Position numbers and translations under genes: made by a program
Notes under the pieces: generated by a model
The model's input: only the letters and a program-made list of their open reading frames with translations
Database searches by the model: none
Told to the model about the DNA's origin: nothing
Shown here: piece by piece, positions 62,601 through 64,000 of the stretch
Layout: each line of letters begins with the position of its first letter
Numbering within the stretch: the first letter of the stretch is position 1
Origin: Bedellia somnulentella
Lineage: Eukaryota; Arthropoda; Insecta; Lepidoptera; Bedelliidae
Direction: 5' to 3'
Assembly: GCA_963576735.1 (NCBI GenBank)
Contig: OY755197.1
Location: 6,770,501 to 6,834,500 of the forward strand
Length of the DNA: 64,000 nt

Positions 62601-63462
62601 CCTAAGTAAACATAAAATATTACAAAATCTAACAAAGGTTGATGTTCATAAAGTTTAAACGGAAAATAGAACAAGCAATTTTCTATAACATCGAACCAAC
62701 AACGCTAATTTGACATAACTCAATCAACACCAGAAGCAAACACCTTCCTATCAGACAATTATTTCAAAGAATAACTAGGGAAGACTCATATCTTCACGGA
62801 TAGGAATATGTGAAATAATATAATTATTTGAAAACTAGGTCTTTTTTACAAGGACAGTTTTAATAACATAAACATAAACTTAACATATACCTAAATTTAA
62901 TAAACTTAACCTTTATTTTACGATCTTTTCCCCATTCAACTTCCAAAAGTGGCTGAGGAATTTATAATTCCTTAGCTCTGGTTACCCCTTCTAGGGAATT
63001 ATAGCCGTGAGTATATGTATGTATGTTAACATAATTATACGTTCACGCCGTTTATCCCCAAAGGGGTTGGCAGAGGTATAAATACTTATGAACAACGTGA
63101 CAGTGACCTAGTGTCCAAAATAGGCACGCACGTTTTGCTTAGACAGTATACTCACGTGAGGGGGCAGGCCTATCGCCGTTTTGTACGAATACACTGTCAC
63201 ATGGCTAAGTACAACTCGGCCATGTAGGTTTCCTCACGATGTTTTCCCTGACCGTTAACAACCATGATAATTTAACCACACATATGACTTTAGAAAAGTC
63301 AATTAAATTTAACTTTTTTAAATGTAGCGAATACTCACGTTGTAGTGGTGCGGGTGTCGCGGGTAGTGGTGCGCATACCCGTACGTGTCGGGTCCGTACT
63401 CGCCGCGCGGTGACGTCACCACGTAGTGCCGGCCTAGCTGCTCTAGGGACGCGGACTCGTAT
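45464..63462 (-). CDS. p120ctn: p120-catenin (delta-catenin family armadillo protein), 14 exons, 5' end outside window
   Basis: The spliced product is an armadillo-repeat protein that in this family binds the juxtamembrane tail of classic cadherins at adherens junctions and tunes Rho GTPases. Fourteen GT-AG exons read in one unbroken frame: 63339-63462, 61941-62037, 61430-61603, 60625-60806, 60063-60222, 59421-59610, 58264-58355, 57708-57862, 57207-57348, 55974-56146, 54168-54333, 53426-53551, 47031-47161 and 45464-45586. They give 677 codons plus TAG. Family motifs include [60 protein letters not shown] and [16 protein letters not shown] basic KKKK loop sits between armadillo repeats, as in vertebrate p120. 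The C terminus ends LPPNSR and has no obvious PDZ ligand. N-terminal exons are upstream of 64000. A plakophilin or ARVCF name is possible, but insects normally have one member, p120ctn. Exons and phases were read directly; function comes from the family. Confidence 0.94.
45652..45905 (+). repeat. SINE-A variant subfamily
   Basis: GTAGTGCCGGCTTAGAATGT head with CTACCCACGGGTGTCGTAAG; GGCCATGAGTATATG tail. Lies in the last p120ctn intron. Confidence 0.72.
46515..46720 (+). repeat. SINE-A copy, degraded
   Basis: TATAGTGTCGGCTTACAATA head, central deletion, TTTTTGGGACATATGTATG end. Confidence 0.65.
46765..46985 (+). repeat. SINE-A copy, head truncated
   Basis: GTAAGAGGCGACTGAGGGTA, GGGCGATGCGGTTGGAGACC, tail of GTATG units. 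It ends 46 bp from the exon at 47031. Confidence 0.78.
47031..47161 (-). CDS. p120ctn: p120ctn C-terminal tail exon (window exon 13)
   Basis: Acceptor ATTGGCCCAG, donor GAT|GTGAGT. It encodes [40 protein letters not shown] and HRD, low-complexity tail sequence. The TRYEDRTI part matches insect p120ctn. A GGGCC foldback MITE begins 111 bp upstream of the acceptor. Confidence 0.88.
47272..47523. mobile_element. GGGCC foldback MITE, copy 2
   Basis: Same 250-bp palindrome as 1130-1380, about 95% alike by eye, flanked by TTA (47269-47271, 47524-47526). A TTA duplication and GGGCC termini fit PIF/Harbinger. Confidence 0.85.
47906..47929 (+). repeat. Left terminal inverted repeat of intronic transposon
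   Basis: Exact inverse of 52449-52472; ATAT precedes it. Confidence 0.92.
48526..51520 (+). pseudogene. DUF7869-like transposase gene, three exons, broken
   Basis: Exon 1 (48526-48685) starts [17 protein letters not shown]. Exon 2 (48766-48891) is Ser-rich. Exon 3 starts at 49170 ([19 protein letters not shown]). The body has a basic Cys-rich part ([17 protein letters not shown]), a [11 protein letters not shown] finger-like motif, then [29 protein letters not shown] and [20 protein letters not shown], ending at TAA 51520. The Asp in YDLQ, the Asp in YSDN and the Glu or Asp after GHTQ are candidate DDE residues of an RNase-H fold (inference). Three lesions: a one-base frameshift near 49920, TAG at 50287-50289, and a 280-bp insertion at about 50333-50612. 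Close relatives are common in arthropods as uncharacterised proteins. Confidence 0.82.
50333..50612 (-). repeat. Repeat insertion and (TA)n(TG)n tract inside transposase
   Basis: A poly-(ATTTT) stretch, about 190 bp of unassigned retroelement-like sequence, then (TA) and (TG) microsatellites (50538-50603). Flanking codons NLSR and EKEKDKN look like parts of one ancestral reading frame. Confidence 0.6.
52449..52472 (-). repeat. Right terminal inverted repeat of intronic transposon
   Basis: Exact inverse of 47906-47929; ATAT follows it. Confidence 0.92.
52885..53331. mobile_element. MITE with 16-bp TIR
   Basis: AATAGGCTATTTGACT and its inverse at 53316-53331, with CTC on both sides (52882-52884, 53332-53334). 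The interior is AT-rich with a CG-richer block at 53040-53210. No ORF. Confidence 0.68.
53426..53551 (-). CDS. p120ctn: p120ctn exon after the armadillo domain (window exon 12)
   Basis: Acceptor CATTTACAG, donor G|GTTAGT. It encodes [20 protein letters not shown] and [20 protein letters not shown]. The [15 protein letters not shown] motif is conserved at the end of the p120 armadillo domain. The next intron, about 6.3 kb, holds a complete transposon. Confidence 0.94.
53580..53660 (+). mobile_element. RTE LINE scrap
   Basis: Plus strand, AAAAAGGCAGGCGTCC to AAAAGATTGATGAATGTAGA, C-terminal codons of the RTE ORF. Confidence 0.65.
53800..54125 (+). mobile_element. RTE LINE 3' fragment, well preserved
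   Basis: Encodes [60 protein letters not shown] and SIVSA, then AACTAACGGCGTGAGAATAT and a GTATG tail. It shows the 3' terminus most clearly, for comparison with SINE-A. Confidence 0.85.
54168..54333 (-). CDS. p120ctn: p120ctn armadillo exon (window exon 11)
   Basis: Acceptor TACCTTCAG, donor G|GTATGT. It encodes [40 protein letters not shown] and [15 protein letters not shown], the last armadillo repeat. An RTE LINE fragment ends about 45 bp inside the following intron. Confidence 0.93.
54387..54923 (+). mobile_element. P-element-like non-autonomous transposon, copy 2
   Basis: Termini CATAGATGTACTAA and the inverse TTAGTACATCTATG, flanked by the exact 8-bp duplication ATTGTAAC (54379-54386, 54924-54931). 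A THAP first exon at 54544-54619 begins [17 protein letters not shown] and ends at GTAAGT, one base out of phase with copy 1. It lies in the intron between p120ctn exons 10 and 11, antisense to the gene. Confidence 0.87.
55161..55591. mobile_element. MITE with about 48-bp TIR
   Basis: AGTAAACGGCGTTATCTAAT, then CGCGCTGTCATTCGG, with a nearly exact inverse at 55543-55591. CATA flanks both ends (55157-55160, 55592-55595). No ORF. Confidence 0.78.
55974..56146 (-). CDS. p120ctn: p120ctn armadillo exon (window exon 10)
   Basis: Acceptor TTCTCACCAG, donor CAG|GTTTGT. It encodes [40 protein letters not shown] and [17 protein letters not shown]. The [17 protein letters not shown] stretch is diagnostic of p120-type catenins. 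Confidence 0.95.
56215..56355 (+). repeat. Lepidopteran interspersed repeat, short copy
   Basis: TTCGCCCGCGTCGAATT, TTTCCGGGATAAAAAC and CCGATTTATAATATTAGTA. This tail is widespread in Lepidoptera and probably belongs to a retroelement. Same family as 56545-56773. Confidence 0.65.
56398..56512 (-). pseudogene. Partial duplicate of the p120ctn armadillo exon
   Basis: Nearly identical to the last 115 bases of the exon at 57207-57348, including the AAAG|GTTTGT donor and the intron bases beyond it. It lacks the exon's first nine or ten codons and its acceptor. The frame stays open, with Cys to Ser in the copy (LAASYWQ against LAACYWQ). The nearest AG upstream is an ATATAG that would join in the wrong frame, so it is best read as a dead pseudo-exon. 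It shares its neighbouring interspersed repeat with the intact copy, so the two arose by a tandem duplication. Confidence 0.85.
56545..56773 (+). repeat. Lepidopteran interspersed repeat, longer copy
   Basis: Adds AAGCAATCGGTTCAGTAGTT and GCGTGAAAGCGGAACAAAC before the same TTATAATATTA end. Paired with the copy at 56215, it marks the unit of the exon duplication. Confidence 0.68.
56774..57146 (-). repeat. SINE-C copy in p120ctn intron
   Basis: Full length, flanked by TATAATATTAATA and TATAATATTAGTA (56761-56773, 57147-57159; one mismatch). It inserted at the tail of the interspersed repeat after the exon duplication. Confidence 0.82.
57207..57348 (-). CDS. p120ctn: p120ctn armadillo exon, intact copy (window exon 9)
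   Basis: Acceptor ATTTCCAG, donor AAAG|GTTTGT. It encodes [40 protein letters not shown] and AAVRKEK. A 5'-truncated duplicate of its 3' part lies about 840 bp further along the intron (56398-56512). Confidence 0.94.
57708..57862 (-). CDS. p120ctn: p120ctn exon with lysine-rich loop (window exon 8)
   Basis: Acceptor TTCCACCAG, donor GAG|GTATGT. It encodes [40 protein letters not shown] and [12 protein letters not shown]. The KKKK cluster resembles the nuclear-localisation/GTPase-regulating basic loop of p120 proteins; that role here is inference. Confidence 0.9.
58264..58355 (-). CDS. p120ctn: p120ctn exon, inter-repeat loop (window exon 7)
   Basis: Acceptor CCGTTTTAG, donor AAAG|GTATGG. 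It encodes [20 protein letters not shown] and [10 protein letters not shown]. The [10 protein letters not shown] start continues the SYR armadillo helix of the preceding exon and matches the family's disordered loop. Confidence 0.9.
58520..58650 (-). repeat. SINE-A fragment
   Basis: Minus: ATATACTCACGGCTAATAAT and GGGGTAGCCAGAGC; the head is lost. Confidence 0.6.
58767..59482 (-). repeat. 103-bp tandem array of exon end plus splice donor, 7 units
   Basis: Units start at 58767, 58870, 58973, 59076 (98 bp), 59174, 59277 and 59380. Each contains coding for [21 protein letters not shown], the CAG|GTGGGT donor and a (GTAGT)n intron stretch. The unit at 59380-59482 is the true exon end; the other six lie in the intron and carry donors at 59317, 59214, 59111, 59013, 58910 and 58807. 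Units are 97% or more alike by eye. Confidence 0.95.
59421..59610 (-). CDS. p120ctn: p120ctn exon whose 3' end seeds a tandem array (window exon 6)
   Basis: Acceptor TTTTCCTTAG. It encodes [50 protein letters not shown] and [14 protein letters not shown], ending TACAG|GTGGGT. The last 62 bases, the donor and flanking intron repeat six more times downstream at 58767-59379. The coding copy reads VENCVC where most array copies read AENCVC; Val fits the family consensus, so the copy at 59380-59482 is the likely original. Only the first donor keeps an intact protein: reading on in frame meets a stop at about 59267. Confidence 0.92.
59640..60062. other. p120ctn intron without recognised repeats
   Basis: Short intron between exons 5 and 6; no feature seen. 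Confidence 0.6.
60063..60222 (-). CDS. p120ctn: p120ctn exon, armadillo repeats 3-4 (window exon 5)
   Basis: Acceptor GCTCTCAG, donor G|GTTAGT. It encodes [20 protein letters not shown], the [20 protein letters not shown] loop and [12 protein letters not shown]. The IPHSGW segment is typical of delta-catenin family proteins. Confidence 0.95.
60625..60806 (-). CDS. p120ctn: p120ctn exon with armadillo repeats 2-3 (window exon 4)
   Basis: Acceptor TTCCGCAG, donor GAG|GTAATT. It encodes [40 protein letters not shown] and [20 protein letters not shown]. These are highly conserved armadillo helices of the p120 family. Confidence 0.95.
60985..61135 (-). repeat. SINE-D fragment in p120ctn intron
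   Basis: GACATATTAAACAGATCAAG, TTAGTTCC and ATATAATGCACATCTAAATG match the body of SINE-D at 20556. Confidence 0.6.
61430..61603 (-). CDS. p120ctn: p120ctn exon with first armadillo repeat (window exon 3)
   Basis: Acceptor ATTCCAG. It encodes [20 protein letters not shown] followed by the first armadillo helices ([28 protein letters not shown]) and PNKQKTRSL. The donor is the weak-looking G|GTATTT. The split Gly codon joins exactly to the next exon. Confidence 0.93.
61941..62037 (-). CDS. p120ctn: p120ctn exon (window exon 2)
   Basis: Phase 0 start after CCACAG. It encodes [13 protein letters not shown], then [20 protein letters not shown], and ends in phase 1 before GTAAGT. This is linker sequence immediately before the armadillo domain. 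Confidence 0.88.
62045..62240 (-). repeat. Possible LINE 3' end
   Basis: An ATTT-repeat tract at 62045-62065 followed by unique-looking sequence (AGGCATGCACACAGTACAAC). On the minus strand it would be a 3' UTR with an A-rich tail; family not identified. Confidence 0.35.
62364..62591 (+). repeat. SINE-C, 5'-truncated copy with target duplication
   Basis: Starts within the body (CATCGTGAGGAAACCCAC), keeps the TTATG tail and is flanked by the 14-bp TTAAAAATTCCTAA (62350-62363, 62592-62605). The tRNA head is absent, so it was truncated during insertion. Confidence 0.85.
62915..63025 (+). repeat. SINE-A 3' half
   Basis: TTTATTTTACGATCTTTTCC to GCCGTGAGTATATGTATG. Confidence 0.72.
63028..63300 (-). 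repeat. SINE-C copy near an exon donor
   Basis: Minus copy from the tail side (TTCACGCCGTTTATCCCC) to AACCACACATATGACTTTAG; the tRNA head is missing. It ends 38 bp before the p120ctn donor at 63338. Confidence 0.75.
63339..63462 (-). CDS. p120ctn: p120ctn exon (window exon 1)
   Basis: Begins after a CCCCACAG acceptor with one base of a split codon, then 41 codons from [15 protein letters not shown] to [11 protein letters not shown], ending before GTGAGT. It is rich in Tyr and His, as expected of the N-terminal region ahead of the armadillo repeats. A SINE-C copy ends about 38 bp beyond its donor. Confidence 0.88.
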
Positions 63463-63927
63463 CTGTGGGGGAAATACAAGTATTAATATGTGAGGCAGGA
63501 ACTTTGGTAGCTTTTTAAGACATTGTGAAGGTGGAGTAGTATGAAATTCTGTACACTTATAAAGAAGTGTATAATCGTGTTTCAAACATACTTGCTCGTG
63601 ACTTTTATTGCACACGAGCAGCATAGTGCATAAAATAAAGTGCGCGAATAAACAAGCGCGGGTCTAAAAATAAAAGTTTTTTTTCATTGGCAATAAGTTT
63701 TCTTCGACAATAAGTAAGTTCACATCACGTCTTTACAACGCTCAGATTCTTACAGCCACCTCAGCCATAAGGAACCAAGCCCAAATAGTAAATTACATCA
63801 ATAAAAAAACACACACTACTTTCGATTGAGCGGTCTTTTAAGCTACTTCTGTGTGTCTATAACTTTATTTCAGCGTATCGTATCATTATTATTAAATATA
63901 CTATACTACTAATATATAATACTCGCC

Positions 63928-64000
63928 GTGTAGTGCCGGCTTAGAATGTCGCTATCCCTTTCTACCCACGGGTGTCGTAAGAGGCGACTAAGGGTATTGG
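63928..64000 (+). repeat. SINE-A variant, cut by window end
   Basis: GTGTAGTGCCGGCTTAGAAT, then GTCGCTATCCCTTTCTACCC, the same subfamily as 45652. Confidence 0.7.

Overview
The window is nuclear DNA of an insect, most likely a moth or butterfly. It is AT-rich, has short exons with GT-AG introns, and is packed with retroelement and MITE families of the kind seen in Lepidoptera. Only one host gene is supported. It runs on the minus strand from 63462 to 45464 and is a p120-catenin (delta-catenin family) gene. Its 14 in-window exons splice in perfect phase to 677 codons plus a stop; the 5' end lies beyond position 64000.

Layout. From 1 to about 28 kb there is no host gene. This part holds a 564-bp P-element-like MITE (545-1108), a GGGCC foldback MITE (1130-1380), a 1.3-kb terminal-inverted-repeat element carrying fourteen 50-bp tandem repeats (1602-2936), three alternately oriented Penelope GIY-YIG fragments (7140-9373), a decayed RTE-type LINE (24060-27602) with a second LINE fragment inside it, a THAP-transposase fossil (28410-29200), and many short interspersed copies. 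From 29.7 to 39.3 kb lies a four-level nest: a CR1/Jockey-like LINE, then an R4/Dong-like LINE in its 3' UTR (20-bp target duplication), then a hAT element in that ORF (8-bp duplication), then SINEs in the hAT (11-bp duplication for one). From 39.3 to 45.4 kb is AT-rich sequence that may include the 3' UTR of the catenin gene.

The catenin gene fills 45.4-63.5 kb. Its largest intron (47162-53425) holds a 4.57-kb DNA transposon with 24-bp perfect terminal inverted repeats, probable ATAT target duplications and a spliced transposase gene with an RNase-H-like signature (I believe the DUF7869 family). The copy is broken by a frameshift, a nonsense codon and an insertion. Two further oddities lie in the gene. 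The 3' end of one armadillo exon, with its splice donor, is tandemly repeated seven times (58767-59482). The 3' part of another exon is duplicated together with a neighbouring repeat (56398-56512).

Three short repeat classes recur throughout, called here SINE-A (about 243 bp), SINE-C (about 365 bp, tRNA-derived) and SINE-D (tRNA-derived). SINE-A and SINE-C end in a motif resembling the 3' end of the local RTE LINE, which suggests that the LINE machinery moves them. The transposons do not cooperate with the host gene; their interest lies in nesting order, copied splice signals and the poorly known transposase family.
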